Below are positions 52,099 to 63,371 of a DNA stretch of 64,000 nt, piece by piece. The translations under genes were made by a program, and so were the position numbers. Below the pieces are notes generated by a model. The model made no database searches. It was not told the origin of the DNA and saw only the letters and a list, made by a program, of their open reading frames with translations. This DNA is from Phoma sp. XZ068 (lineage: Eukaryota > Ascomycota > Dothideomycetes > Pleosporales > Didymellaceae), in assembly GCA_004835665.1 (NCBI GenBank), contig RBKR01000010.1:186001-250000 (forward strand), in the 5' to 3' direction. The first letter of the stretch is position 1; every line of letters starts with the position of its first letter.

Positions 52099-55000
52099 CT
52101 ACTGCCTACTACTTGTCCTACTTCTACTGCCTTGATCCTGTAAAGTATCCCTACTATTACTACTAGGAGAACAGGCTACTTCTTCCTGTATAGCTTCCTC
52201 CTGTACAGTACTAGCTAGTGCACCAGCCTGTGTAGCCTGTGCACTAGGCTGTCTAGCCTGCCTAGCCTGTCTGAATTGTACAGGGCTAAATCGTTCCTGT
52301 AATCTACGTAGCCGTACAGCCCCAGGTGCCTCTATAGGGTACTCTTGATGCCATTCAGCTACAAGTCCTTCTAGCTCATCCAAGACTCATGCCTCTAATC
52401 CTCTCTTGCATCTGAAGTAGAGGGGGCGTTCCTAACTCCCACACTGGTTCCCAGCCTCTAACATAGCTATAGCTTTTGCCATTTTGCCAGTATTCTATGC
52501 TGTCTGCCCCTAGCGGTTTCAGTCCCTCCTTGCTGCATGCTTTGATAAGTGCAAAGGCATCCTAGGGTGTCCTTATATCACCACCTCTTCCTGAGGCAAG
52601 ATGTGCCCTAAGTAGTAGAGTATAAACTGTTCTAGGGTTCTTCCTAACTGGATCCTCTACTACAAGTGTAGGGTGGTCGAAGACTGCTGAGAACCACATT
52701 AGCTTTCTAGATAGGCCTTGATTGTGGTTGGTCTTGGTTGATTCAATAAGAGCGCGGTCTGAAGGATACGGTAGGACCTAGTGTGTTAAGCGGACTAAGA
52801 GCAGAAACTGCTCTCTCCACATATTAGCCCTTGCAGCACCAATCTCTCTTACAAGAAAGTGTAAGCTTCTATTGAAGATAAGCCGAAATGGCTTGTATGC
52901 CCAGCCTGCCCTCTTTCTCTCATCATCGAGAAAGAGAAAGTTTAGCAGGTCTACAGCTTCCTTAAAAGCTGCTTTATTGCCTAGCTGGATATGGGGTGGG
53001 CTGACCATACCATCTATAAGAAACATCTCTTTCATTCCGCGCCAGCAGTAGGCTATACTGCCTGCCTCTCTTACTTGTCTTTCTCCCTGAGGGGAGAGTT
53101 GTAGAGCTTGCTTATGGACCTTGAGCACAGCCTTCCCTATATCAACACGAAACTGCTCTAGGTTCAGGGCAAAGAGATACTCTGTCCATCTGCGCAGCAG
53201 CCCTGGGTTTTCTTTGACCTTGTGTTCATAGAACTAGGTCTCTGCTTGGTTGAATCGCACAAACACATTCTGTAAATCCTTTACTACCTGCCATCTGCGC
53301 TTATACTCAGGATGGTTAAGTAGGTAGCTACGCAGCATGTTCTCCCCATGGGGTGGCTTAATCCTTAGGGTAGTCCAGTTGAACTTTGGGAGAAACCAGC
53401 CAAGCCCACACTGCTCTATTGTGTGCTTTATACCAAAGCCCTCTACTACTACTTGGCTGTTCTGCTCAGTCTTCTCCCAGTGGTCCTTGTAGAGTAGGGA
53501 CTCCTTTGCAAGTATATTGCTAGAGTAGCAGAAGCGAAGTGCCCGTAGAGCAACTAGCATAACAGCTGACTGCTGGTGGGAGACAGGTCCAAAGATGTGA
53601 GAGCGGGTATGCTCAAAGAGAAAGCAGTATTTGTTAATCTGTGCGCGGAGGAATCCAAGCAGCTCCTTGGTTGGGACAACGTAGTAGGGAAGAGGGCGCT
53701 CTACTGCTTCATCCTCTATACTGTAGAGATCCTGTTGTGTCCACTGGCTTTCAATCTCTTTCATCATAGTAAGTGATATCCGATGCTCTTCTCTAACTCC
53801 ATAGGACTTGTTTAGATTGTCTCTAAGGTTGATATGAGCGCGTTGCTTCATGTGTAGATAGGCCTTCTTGCAGACTGCCTCAGAGAAGGTAATACCTGCT
53901 CCTTCTTGCTGCAGGGAGCGGATATACCCAGGGTCCAACACAAGATTCTCAAGCGCATCTTGCTGAAAGATATAGGCCTTAGAGGTGTCAAATGGTGACT
54001 TGATAAGCCCATAGAACTGAGAGTAGACTAGGCCCTCTGCGCGTTCTGTCCCATTGGGTGCTTCAAACAGTGTCTGGTTGGTGCTGTCTCTAGTAGTGGC
54101 AAATGAGTAGACAGTTCGCTTAGGGTTGCCCCTAGCTGGCTTGTTATCTGCAAGCATAACTACCCTAGACTTGTAGTAGCTATCTAGGCAGCACTGCTTC
54201 CAAAGGTACACTTCTGCCTGGCTAGACTGGGGTAGAAGGGCACTAGGAAGATGGCTGTCTTCTGAGGTAATCTGCTTGCCAAGGTCAACAAATGTGTTGT
54301 CTTGACTACAGAAATCTATGTTGGTAACAGCTAGCCAACGTGTCTCCCACTTCCGGTAGAGGCTGCTAAGGCATTCTGACATAAGCTCTAGCTTTGTATT
54401 CTTAGAGTGTGCAAACAGAGTAGCCCCCTTAAAGCGGTTGAATGCTGGATTGGCGTTAATACTGTGCTGGATACTAGTCCAGATCTGGTGGAGACTGTAT
54501 GGCTGTAGAGCATACTTAAGAAGCTGCTCTCTTGCAGAGTCCTTCTTAGCAAAGGTTTCCTTAGCAAGGGTAGTTGTGTCTAAGGCAACTACCTCTGCTG
54601 ATATAGGGAGGTGCTGTAGGATATTTGAGCTGTCTACTGTAGCCTGGATAGCGGGCATAAGAACTTGATCATACCAGAGCGTAAAATTCTCTTTGCTGAT
54701 AAAGGTAGAGTGTTCGTGTCTACTACCTAAGTGAAGTTCTGGAAAGAAGATATATATAAACAGTGACTCCATGCCTGCAGCAGTACCAAAGCAGTAGTGG
54801 GGGATCTTGTGCAGTGGCCTTGCAACCTCTTGCAGCTCCCCAGCCTGGTTATAGTCTAGCACAGGAAGACTAAAGTGGATATCCTGGCTAATCTGTAGGA
54901 CAGTACTAGGGTTTGGCAGCCAGTTGATACCCTGGCGGGCAAAGCCAAGGCTAGTAGGGAAACAACATAGACTATCAATATCAAATGTTGTTTTAGGGAG

Positions 55001-56215
55001 GCGCCTTTTACTACTGCTTGTGTAGTACTCTGACATACAGAGACTAAGAGGCAAGCCCTCGTTTTGTGTTCTAGTGTCTTCTGGCAGTGCAGCAGGGCTT
55101 GTTCCTTCAAATGCAGCCTTGCAGTCGATTGTAGCTGGTAGGTTCTCAGGCTGAGCAAAATCCGATCTTGCTAGTACATCAGGTACTAGCAAGGCTCCAG
55201 GATAGCTACTACTAAGTAGCTGTGTAATATCCTTAAAGGAAGAACACTTTGAGTGAACATCAGGCTGCTGGTGGTGCTGAATATGCTGTTGCTGTGCCCT
55301 TCTATGGTCTTCAGAGCTACAGCTACAGAAGTTGCGGAGGTGCTTTGCAAGCTTGGAGGCAGTACTCTCTACTACCTTAGCCTGGGGTGAACTACTTAGA
55401 GCCTGGCTTCTTCCTTCCTCTACACTACTGCTGTGCTGCTGAGGGCTTTGTCTAGGATGAGCGCTTGGTCTAGGTCTGCTGCTAGGAGAAGGTAGGGACC
55501 CTTGTAGAGGTGTTCCTGGAAGACTTGAGCTAGAGGCCTGGGGGCTTGGTCCAAGTCTGCTGCAAGGAGAAGGTAGAAGCTCTTGCTGGGGTGTTCCTGG
55601 AAGACTTGGAGTAGAGGTCCTAGGTCTTGGTTGAAAATAGCCTAGGAGGTTGTTGCTTTGAGATGGAAAGGTGCTTTTACGCTTCTTGCCTATACTGCTA
55701 GAAATTCTTGAGGATTGCGCTTTAGTTGACCCTACTGGGCTAGCTACTACATCTGTAGTAGCTAGGTTCTTGCCCCTTTGTAGGTCCAAGAGACTCCCTG
55801 CTGCTTGAGCTTCTCCTGCCTGTATATACTGTGCTATTGCAGTATTCTCCTCCTCAAGCTCTATACTTTGCTCTTTCTCTGCTGCTAGTAGCTCTTCAAT
55901 CTCTCTTATATAGTCTGGTTCTTGAACTGCTGCAGAGATAGGAGCAGATTCCTCCCATGCAAGGTTGTTATCCTCTATCTTTAGGGTGGAATCATCTATG
56001 TTTTGGCTGTATATCGGATGGCTGGAGCTGATACGTAGCCCTGTATCTGCAGGTGTTGGGCGTGGTGTATCTCCAGGGAGGAGAGGCTCGTACGCAATAA
56101 TTCTTGGAGTGCTTTGAGACTGCTGTCTCTGGATGTATCGATAGCGATCACGGTCTTTTCTTGCTTCTCTACTAGCTACTAGAGTAGCATACTTCCTTGG
56201 TCTTCCTCCAGGCAT
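52099..56215 (-). pseudogene. Very large repeat-borne ORF of unknown function, broken by stops and a frameshift
   Basis: Minus-strand coding from ATG 56215 (MPGGRPRKYATLVASREARK) gives 993 codons to a TAG at 53236-53234. It then stays in the same frame (FYEHKVKENPGLLRRWTEYLF) through further stops after VRLTH (52778) and RTP (about 52595). It ends after a one-base slip near 52385 in MDELEGLVAEWHQEYPIEAPG, with a stop at 52099; the original was about 1370 aa. The N-terminus GRPRKY resembles an AT-hook. Low-complexity Ser/Pro/Gln follows, then a Cys-rich patch FCSCSSEDHRRAQQQH. A long conserved body includes YCFGTAAGMESLFIYIFFP, YYVVPTKELLGFL, NKYCFLFEHTRSHIFGP, YSSNILAKESLLYKDHWE, CGLGWFLPKFNW and RFNQAET-stop-FYEH, where relatives have Trp before Tyr. 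I associate this with a dispersed family of fungal 'hypothetical' GRPRKY proteins; no transposase motif is identified. Confidence 0.65.
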
Positions 56216-56297
56216 CGTGTAGGCTGTAGTAGGTGGCTAATATAGTAGTAGAGGTCTTAGGAATGGTAGGGAGGTCTTTTAGGACATATTTTCAGGA

Positions 56298-56790
56298 GTT
56301 CACCAAAACTCCTAACAAGGATTAGTGCTGTTCACCGAAATTACACCGGAAGGTTAAGTCCCTATGTCCACACCCACCCCCAGCAGCTGGATATGTGGAA
56401 ATCTACTGCTGTATAATGCTACTCCCTCCAGTAAGTCTATGCAGCGCCTTGCCTGCCGCAACAGAGGTATTCTGCAGGTGCCAAGTATTGTAATACTAGT
56501 GTTGTAAATAACCCTACCTTGTTCACCAAAACTGCTCATCGAGAAGGCAGAGTCTACACCCACCCCCAGCAGCTGAATATGAAAAAACCTGCTACTGTAT
56601 AATGTCACTCCCTCCACCAAGCCTATACAGTGCCTTGCCTATCGCAACAGAGGTATCCTCCAGGTGCTGTGTGTCGATTAGGGGTTGTTCACCAAAACTA
56701 CTATTTGGGTTAGCGCAGTTCACCAAAACTCCTGATTCGGAAGGCAGAGTCCACACCTACCCCCAGCGCCGCCTAGGGAAAGATATCTGC
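56298..56790. repeat. Direct repeats with a GTTCACCAAAACTCC motif upstream of the large ORF
   Basis: The motif GTTCACCAAAACT or a close variant occurs at 56298, 56330 (variant), 56521, 56687 and 56718. Between them a roughly 180-200 bp segment is repeated: AGTC....CACACCCACCCCCAGCAGCTG, ACTGTATAATG, CTCCCTCCA, GCCTTGCCT, CAACAGAGGTAT. The first copy is at about 56360-56520, the second at about 56550-56690, and a third partial copy begins at about 56746. This could be a subterminal binding array for the element's own protein. Confidence 0.75.
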
Positions 56791-57007
56791 TAGTGCATGG
56801 CCCTACCTATATCCTAAGTGCTGTGCGGCCCTGCGCCTGCTATATTACAGGTATTCTAGGCTTGCTAGCAGGTTGTGGTGCGGGTGTTGCGGTTGTTGTC
56901 CTGTCTTGGTTAGCGCACCTAGGAAGTAGACTTAACCGAATTAGGGTGGCTCTTGCCAACACCCCAACTTCAAACAGCAATAACACCACAACGACAGCAC
57001 CTAGAGC
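56791..57007. other. Intergenic, nothing recognised
   Basis: A short plus-strand frame with a hydrophobic stretch is present but unsupported. Confidence 0.3.
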
Positions 57008-57451
57008 TTAGCGGAGGGTACCGTTGTACTCAGGGGACCTACCTCTATAAATAATACTCTTGAAGTCCACTACTTTTTTCCTGACCCTCACCCTCTTTTG
57101 CACCTTCATGCAAATGCATTGATAGACGTCTAACGGCTCGCCCAGCTCCTTAGTCGGCGGCCCCAATGGCGCGGGTAGCTCGACATCTTGCGGTGCGGCA
57201 ATCTGCCATTTCCGGTAGTGCTCTACGATGGACTTTCTCTCGTCGCTTGCTACGCTGTGCTGGTCGCGCAGATGCACGTCGATGTTCTGTATCCCAGTAG
57301 CGTGCTCCTTGCAGACCAGCACCTGATAGCTCTGCAGATAGCAAAAGCGCTCTTGCACGTTGTTAATTGTGATCTTGCTTGCACGCGGTTGCTTGCGGTG
57401 CTGTGCTGCTGTTAATGTTGTGTGCGGCTGTACATCCCAGCAGAACTCCAT
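57008..57451 (-). pseudogene. OrsD-like N-terminal zinc-finger fragment
   Basis: 147 codons from ATG 57451. It reads CYLQSYQVLVCKEHATGIQNIDVHLRDQH, the pattern 'L..Y.VLVC..C/H......I..HLR..H' that opens OrsD-like proteins, then KSIVEHYRKWQIAAPQDVELPAPLG, LGEPLDVYQC, where the second zinc finger would start. It then diverges to a basic tail (KVQKRVRVRKKVVDFK) and a stop. One zinc-ligand Cys of the first finger appears to be replaced. It lies just downstream of the related gene at 57650-59796, which itself lacks this N-terminal region. Confidence 0.55.
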
Positions 57452-57649
57452 GCTAGCAAGTTAACCCTAAGATAACCTTAAGAACCCCTACATGTTCAGG
57501 CCTAAGTATCCGCATTATAAGGCGCTCCGCTCAATTTACGTCGCCAGCGTGATAGTGCACGCAATTGAGCGCCTCAGGCAGCTCCTCACATTACTCCCTG
57601 CTGTGGTAGTACACTACTCCTTTCTCCTCAACCTTCATTTTGATACAGA

Positions 57650-59796
57650 TCACCTTCTTCTCTTGTATAACTGCTTCATCTTGGCCAGTTCTTCTTCCAT
57701 TAACTTAATCCGTTTAAGCATCGGACTTGTTGACGCATCCCTGGACGGCTTCCGTTTCCTTGGCTTGAATGAGGATAGAAGGATGTCAGCCTTAGAGAGG
57801 GAAGCTTCTTGCAAAGTGTCTTTCGAGTTGTCATCGCTATCTGATAGGTTCACCTCCTCTACTACCATGGTAGGTCCCTTGTCTTGAATGTCACAAGGAT
57901 ATCCAGGCGCTTTCTGAGGGGAAGAGGCGAGCGGTCGATCCATGTCCGAGTCCACGTCTATAGTGAGCGGGTCGCTCTCGGTAACTCTCGCAAAGCGATG
58001 CCACGTAAAGCTGTTGTCAAAGTAGCGAACGATCAAGTCTGGTTGCAGTTTAGCTGGATACGCGCGGTCCAAAGCATACGCTCCTGCGTGTGTTGAAGGG
58101 TTATGTCCAGTCTGGAAGGACAAGAGATGCAAGAATCCATTGTAGTCTCTTGGCGTGTTTGGATCAAAGGGTTGCAGGAGGGCAGGAATATGCTTCTTGC
58201 TAATACTGACAGCGATCTGACGATATATCTGGAGATTAAGAGTTATTGGGCATTCTGTGGTAGCCTGCTGGAGGCTCTTGGAGCAGGCCGCTAGGCTGAA
58301 ACAAGCTGTAGGATTGTCGCTGACTGTAAACAGGTGCGGGTTGGTAGCGACAGTAGGATTGACAAGCTTCAACTGTCGCACGAGGAAATCGCTGAACGGT
58401 CTGATATACCCCAGGTACAGGAACAAGGCTCGTTCGACTACTGGACACGGCACCCGGACAATGTAGAAGGAATTGTTCGAGCGGGTGCTAGCTTTGTTGT
58501 AAGAGAAAACAAGCATGATGTGTGCTTTGTAGATGAATATGTTCCGTGGTACAGCTGCTGTATCCGCCCACCGAATAATGCGAAGCTCTTCTCCTCTTGC
58601 TGGCATGCCACTAGTTAAGTGGATACCTCCAAATAGAAGTCTGACAAAGCGGTCGCGCCGCTTGAGATAAGCAACCGCTCGTCTCCGCCTGTCGCCTTGC
58701 AAGGCGAACCCTCCGCCGTCTGCGCGGAAAGCTCGACGGCTGAGGTGCTTGAAGCTTGACTGCAGCTTGTTATGGGGGTCTTGCAGGAACGAGTAACCAG
58801 GTCGATGCTTTGCGAGATCATCGCGTAGGTCGTGTAGTCCGACATCAGGCCACCAGTCAAACATCAACTTGCGCGCCTCCTGCTCTATCCGAGCGAGGAG
58901 GAAATGGGTTGTCTGGCGAAATTCGTGCAGACTGATCTTGGACCCAGCAATCTCCAGCGTCTGGCTATCAAGCGACCAAGATATATTTGTCCTTGCACCT
59001 TCACGCTTTGCGATCGCTCTGCCGTGCTGCAGACGCTCTATCAGATATCCCATTGGCGAGAAGCTCCCTCTCTGAAGATACTTAGGTCGTATCTCGGCGC
59101 ACAGCCTCCTTCCTTGATCTGAGTACGTTGCTCGTGCTGGCCATGGGACTTTCAAAGTGCCGTACTCCCTTAATGGCAGCGCATACTCAAGGATAACGAG
59201 TCTTCCAACCCAGATAAGCGCTGAGAGATAGGGAGTGTAGTCGTACGCTGTGCGAAACGCTAACTCGTAGGGATGGATTCCGAGCACACCGGAAAAGTGA
59301 ACAATAGCTTTGCTTTCTACTGGTCCGTCCGTTGAGATATCAGTCCAGAACATGGCGAGCAGCTGGAACAGAGCCTCGAGGATGCTGAGGGAAGCACCAG
59401 AGGGATGAGATGTACCTCGTTCGAATTGCAGTGGCTTACCGAGCTCTGCCCATATGAAGTCCATTGTTTGTACTTGGCATGCGTTAAGTCGAAGTCCAAA
59501 AATCTCGTACGGGTCTTGTCGTTGCTCGCGGCTCGCTTGCCTTGAGCGAAAGACATAGCACAGGAAGCGGTAAAGATAGGAGCGGTACTTCGAGCGCGTC
59601 GCTTGTCGCTGGGGTAGCTCAAAAGGGCAGGCGTAGAAGTGTGAGCCCCAACTGCGCAGCCAGCAACACATAGCCCGCGGTGTCTGCGCTAAAGTCTCCT
59701 CGCACCTGTCGAGCACTTGACTCGCCAATTTAATGAGACCTCGCAGCCTTGCCTCGGTATCGGCGGTGCTGATCCATTCAGCGCAATTCCTTGATC
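57650..59796 (-). pseudogene. Tyrosine-recombinase-like protein (OrsD-linked family), 5' truncated copy B
   Basis: Open from just after a TAG near 59795 (GSRNCAEWISTADTEARLRGL) to the stop at 57650, about 715 codons. It is colinear with copy A at 60049-62973 from that copy's residue of about 215, but the zinc-finger N-terminus is absent, and no ATG lies near the start of similarity. The catalytic-looking residues of a tyrosine recombinase are all kept. They are Arg in TSGMPARGEELRIIRW, Lys in VFSYNKAS, Arg in IYRQIAVSISKKHI, His in FQTGHNPSTHAGAYALD, and Tyr nine residues after that His. The C-terminus is Ser/Asp-rich, then basic (SFKPRKRKPSRD), with a final coiled-coil-like KLMEEELAKMKQL. 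Most likely a truncated paralogue. Confidence 0.7.
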
Positions 59797-60048
59797 CCTA
59801 GATTCAGATCTTCGTTCCTGGATGATGGAGCCCGTGACGTAGCTTCCGAGACTGCTCATTTTTCGCAATAGCCGAAGTATCGAATTATGGCATTCCCTAT
59901 TCTAGAGAAGGCACGTGTGTTTGTGCGATCGTTTGTGCGATCGTTTTAATTAACGTTGCGGTTCTCCGAAACCTCTGAGCTAGTCACTGAGGCTATCGAA
60001 TGACTTTGCTCGCTTAGCGGGTGTCCCTTTTCTTCCGCCTCGCTATCC
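59797..60048. other. Spacer between the two paralogues
   Basis: About 250 bp; contains GTTTGTGCGATC twice in tandem near 59920-59945. Nothing else seen. Confidence 0.4.
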
Positions 60049-62973
60049 TTATCTTTTCTTTCTCTTTGTATATTTTCTACCAATGCCCTCACAACAGCTG
60101 CTGACCCCCCTTCTTGTTTGGCTAGCTGGATGTAATACATTCTGGTCCTGATGCACGTTACATGGGTCACTGCTCAGCCTGCGCTTGCTTTGTCGCAATA
60201 GCCCCTCTTCAAGCGGTCTTGCCTCAATTATTTCTTGGTCTCCGCTACCGAATGCGACGGGTTCCTTATCCGACACACCGAAATCTGCTGCTTGATCCGC
60301 TGGCTTCGTTGTCAGCGTCACTGTCTCTTGCATCTGTTCATCTAACGTGCCCGTATCAAGTTCTCTGTCTATAGGTATCTCCTCAGTGATCCCTAGGAAT
60401 CGATGCCAGACGAAGCTGTTGTCGAAGTAGCGGTCAATTAGCTCTGGCTGCAGTCTAGCTGGATAACCTCTTTCGAGAGCGTAAGCGCTTGCATGTATTG
60501 AAGGGGTGTGGCCCGTCTGAAAGGCCAATAGGTGAAGGAAGCCATTTCGGTCCTTTGGGATGTTCGGGTCGAATGGCTCCAGCAATGTCGGAATGTGCTT
60601 CTTGCTGATGGCAACAGCGACGTGCCGATAGATGCTCAGCTGCATTCGAACAGGGCAATCTGGCGTAGCCTGCTCTAAGCTCTTCGAGCAGTCAGTCGCA
60701 CTAAAGCAACCTGTCGGATGACAGCTCAAGGTGAAAAGATGCAGATTCGTCTTCGTTTCCGCATCGACGAGCTTCAATTGCCGAAGGACAAAGTCGGTGA
60801 AGGGCCTTATATAGGCAAGATACAGGAACAGAGCTCGCTCAACTGTGGGACAAGGCACCCGAACAATGTAGAACGAGTGATTCGCTGTCGTGGACACTTT
60901 GTTGTAAGCGAAAAGTAGCATGATGCGTCCTTTGTGTATCACGATGTTGCGTCGTACAGCAACAGTGTTCGCCCAGCGTATGATGCGGAGCTCCTCGCCC
61001 CTGGCGGGCATGCCGCTGGTCATGTGGATCCCCGCAAAAAGGAGTCGAACGAAATCGTCACGTCTCTGCAGATACGCCAGCGCTCGCTTGCGTCCATCGC
61101 CCTGCAGTGCTAGCCTCCCTTCTCGAGGAGAGAACGCTCGACGGTGAAGATGCTTGAAGCTCATTTGTAGATTGTTGTCAGGCTCCGCTAAAAATGAATA
61201 GCCTGATCGATAGCTTGTGAGTTCATCTTTGATCCCATGCAAATCGACATCAGGCCACCAGTGGAACATCAGCTCGCGGGCTTCCCGATTGATCCTATCC
61301 AGAAGAGAGTGCACCGTAGAGCGCAACTGCACTAGGGTGATTTGAGATCCGTTGATCTCGAGCATCTGACCATCAGGCGACCAGGAGATGTTGGTTCTCC
61401 CACCTTCCCGCTTTGCTATAGCTCTGCCATGTTGGAGGCGCTCAATGAAGTACCCAAGAGGCGCGAAGGTACCGCGTTGAAGATACATGGGCCGGATCTC
61501 TCTGAGGAGTCTTGATCCCTGATCTGGATATGTCGAGCGTGCCTGGAGCGGAGGGTTCCACGACTTGTACGCTCGCGATGGGAGCGCATACTCCAGTGTG
61601 ACGAGCCTCCCTACCCAGATCAAGGCTGAGAGATACGGCGTGTAGTCGTACGCGGTACGGAGAGTGAGCTTATACGGATGAATTCCAAGCACGCCAGAGA
61701 AGTGAATAACTGCCTTAGCGCCTGGATCGCCGTCTATTGAAGTGTCTGTCCAGAAGAGAACGAGCAGTCGGAAGATGGTTTCGAGAATGCAAGAAGGTAG
61801 AGGAGGCAGCGGCGACACAGTATTCGACGGGGCTCTCCTAGCCTCGTTCGACGAGAAATTGTCCAGCTCTGCCCAGATAGTATCTATCATCTCTGCCTGG
61901 GGTGCAGTAAGTGTCAGATCGTAGACGTCGTGCGCGTTTTGACCCTGTTCGAGGCAAACCTGCCTTGCTCGGAAGACATAGCAAAGGAAGCGATAGCAGT
62001 ACGAGCGGTATTTTTTCCGAGTAGCCTGTCGCTTTGGCAGCTCGAACGGGATAGGGCAATAATGCGGACCCCAGCTACGTAGCCAACAGCGGAGAACCCG
62101 CGATGTAGACGACAGGGTCTCTTCGCATCTGTCCAACGCGCGACTAGTAAGCTCAACGAGCGTCAAGAGCTTTGCCTCTGTAGCTGAGCAGCTACTCCAC
62201 TCGGAGCCGTTCCACGATCCTAGGTAGAGGGCCTGGTGTTTATGCGAAGGAAGCTGAGATGTAGCAGCAATCACATTCAATGGTCTGCGTACGAACCAAC
62301 GCGGCCACCCGCACTCACGAAGCCAGCGCGTATTCTCGTCATGCAATAGCTTGTCTGGGAGACACACGTTTGCATGGGCTTCATTAGCAAGCCGGTGCTC
62401 CTCTTCGTCCTCCATACGGAGAAGCTCTGCCAGATCTGGGTCGCAGCAACCTTCTTCTTCTTCTTCCAGCCGCATCGACTGTTCATGATCCCTTTGCTCT
62501 CCCTCGTATTCCGCTTCTACAGACTCGACGCTGTTCGTCTGAGTGTGGTCTACGCGCCAGTATTGCCCTGTCTTCCTGTGCGCGATCCATTGATGAAGGA
62601 AGCATGAAACATCCTTCCTATGAACGATTGTATTCCTCAGACTGTGAGTTTTATTGAGGTGCTTCCGAAATTCTCCCCAATTGACTGTAAGCCAGATACA
62701 ATGTGGGCAGCTGAACCCCCTTACAGGAGCCGCCAGGAACGGCAACACTTGGCTGTCGTTTGGAAGTGGGACGATGTTCGAGTCTTCCTGCGCTACGGGA
62801 AGATGTTCGTATCGGCGAAGTATAGCTGTGGACAGCTTGCTGCTGATGTTGTGATGTCGTTGGAGATGATTGGGAAGCACCTTTCGGGGAATGGCGCTTC
62901 TGCAGAGTGTCCAATAAAGATAGCCATGTGATGGCAGATAGGAAATGATGTCTGGCGTTTCCCTCGCTTCTAC
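60049..62973 (-). CDS. Tyrosine-recombinase-like protein with OrsD-type zinc fingers, copy A
   Basis: The frame is open from 62973 to a stop at 60049 (about 970 codons). There is no ATG near 62880; the GTG there is internal, because upstream sequence (LYWTLCRSAIPRKVLPNHLQRHH) is clearly part of the first zinc finger. A TTTTAG acceptor just before 62973 suggests an upstream exon. N-terminus: finger one as above, then FLAAPVRGFSCPHCIWLT...HLNKTH, CFLHQW and YWRVD, as in OrsD-like proteins. Counting from 62880, the catalytic set would be Arg627 (SGMPARGEEL), Lys661 (YNKVS), Arg752 (YRHVAVAISKKHI), His791 (QTGHTP) and Tyr800 (SAYALE), the order and spacing of tyrosine recombinases. Frame intact, so it may be functional. 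Role as a recombinase or mobile-element gene is inference from these motifs. Confidence 0.7.
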   Translation of the reverse strand, partial: VEARETPDIISYLPSHGYLYWTLCRSAIPRKVLPNHLQRHHNISSKLSTAILRRYEHLPVAQEDSNIVPLPNDSQVLPFLAAPVRGFSCPHCIWLTVNWGEFRKHLNKTHSLRNTIVHRKDVSCFLHQWIAHRKTGQYWRVDHTQTNSVESVEAEYEGEQRDHEQSMRLEEEEEGCCDPDLAELLRMEDEEEHRLANEAHANVCLPDKLLHDENTRWLRECGWPRWFVRRPLNVIAATSQLPSHKHQALYLGSWNGSEWSSCSATEAKLLTLVELTSRALDRCEETLSSTSRVLRCWLRSWGPHYCPIPFELPKRQATRKKYRSYCYRFLCYVFRARQVCLEQGQNAHDVYDLTLTAPQAEMIDTIWAELDNFSSNEARRAPSNTVSPLPPLPSCILETIFRLLVLFWTDTSIDGDPGAKAVIHFSGVLGIHPYKLTLRTAYDYTPYLSALIWVGRLVTLEYALPSRAYKSWNPPLQARSTYPDQGSRLLREIRPMYLQRGTFAPLGYFIERLQHGRAIAKREGGRTNISWSPDGQMLEINGSQITLVQLRSTVHSLLDRINREARELMFHWWPDVDLHGIKDELTSYRSGYSFLAEPDNNLQMSFKHLHRRAFSPREGRLALQGDGRKRALAYLQRRDDFVRLLFAGIHMTSGMPARGEELRIIRWANTVAVRRNIVIHKGRIMLLFAYNKVSTTANHSFYIVRVPCPTVERALFLYLAYIRPFTDFVLRQLKLVDAETKTNLHLFTLSCHPTGCFSATDCSKSLEQATPDCPVRMQLSIYRHVAVAISKKHIPTLLEPFDPNIPKDRNGFLHLLAFQTGHTPSIHASAYALERGYPARLQPELIDRYFDNSFVWHRFLGITEEIPIDRELDTGTLDEQMQETVTLTTKPADQAADFGVSDKEPVAFGSGDQEIIEARPLEEGLLRQSKRRLSSDPCNVHQDQNVLHPASQTRRGVSSCCEGIGRKYTKRKKR

Positions 62974-63371
62974 CTAAAAGCAAGCAGTCAATCAATCTGA
63001 GGATACTGGCATAGTTGCCCGCCTACCTGCCTCAGCGAGAAGAGAAAGGGGGTTTGGAAGGCCAGACTGCAACGTGCAGCAGCTAGGATTGACAGGATGT
63101 CCTGTATAGATTTTCCACGTACGAGACATGGACTAGAATCAGTGCTTCCGCCCCGTGGTTGCAGCAGTTGCAACAGATGGGAGGTTCAGCACGGCAGTGG
63201 AGGTTACGGAGTCAAGATGGCTCAAAGGGGTAAGTGCAGGGGTAGACGTGGAGTCCATCCGCGACTAGTACAAAATAAGGCAAAAAGGGTCCGTGCTGGT
63301 ACTCCAACCTGTCGGTTCCCTGCCATGTAGGTACTAGAGGCTATAATAGCCTATAATACTATAAAATAGTA
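62974..63371. other. Intergenic; contains dispersed repeat copy
   Basis: Holds the second copy of the repeat seen at 16120-16245 and possible upstream exon or promoter sequence of copy A. Confidence 0.4.
63160..63285. repeat. Dispersed repeat, second copy
   Basis: GGGAGGTTCAGCACGGCAG, GGAGGTTACGGAGTCAAGATGGCT and AGTGCAGGGGTAGACGTGG align with 16120-16245. Confidence 0.7.

Noticed and set aside
56793..57011. Short plus-strand frame with a membrane-like segment
   Set aside because: No homologue recognised, no context; composition could arise by chance in repeat DNA.
62651..62995. Minus-strand frame starting MIDCLLLG overlapping the recombinase-like N-terminus
   Set aside because: Different frame from the conserved zinc-finger sequence, which continues upstream of 62880.
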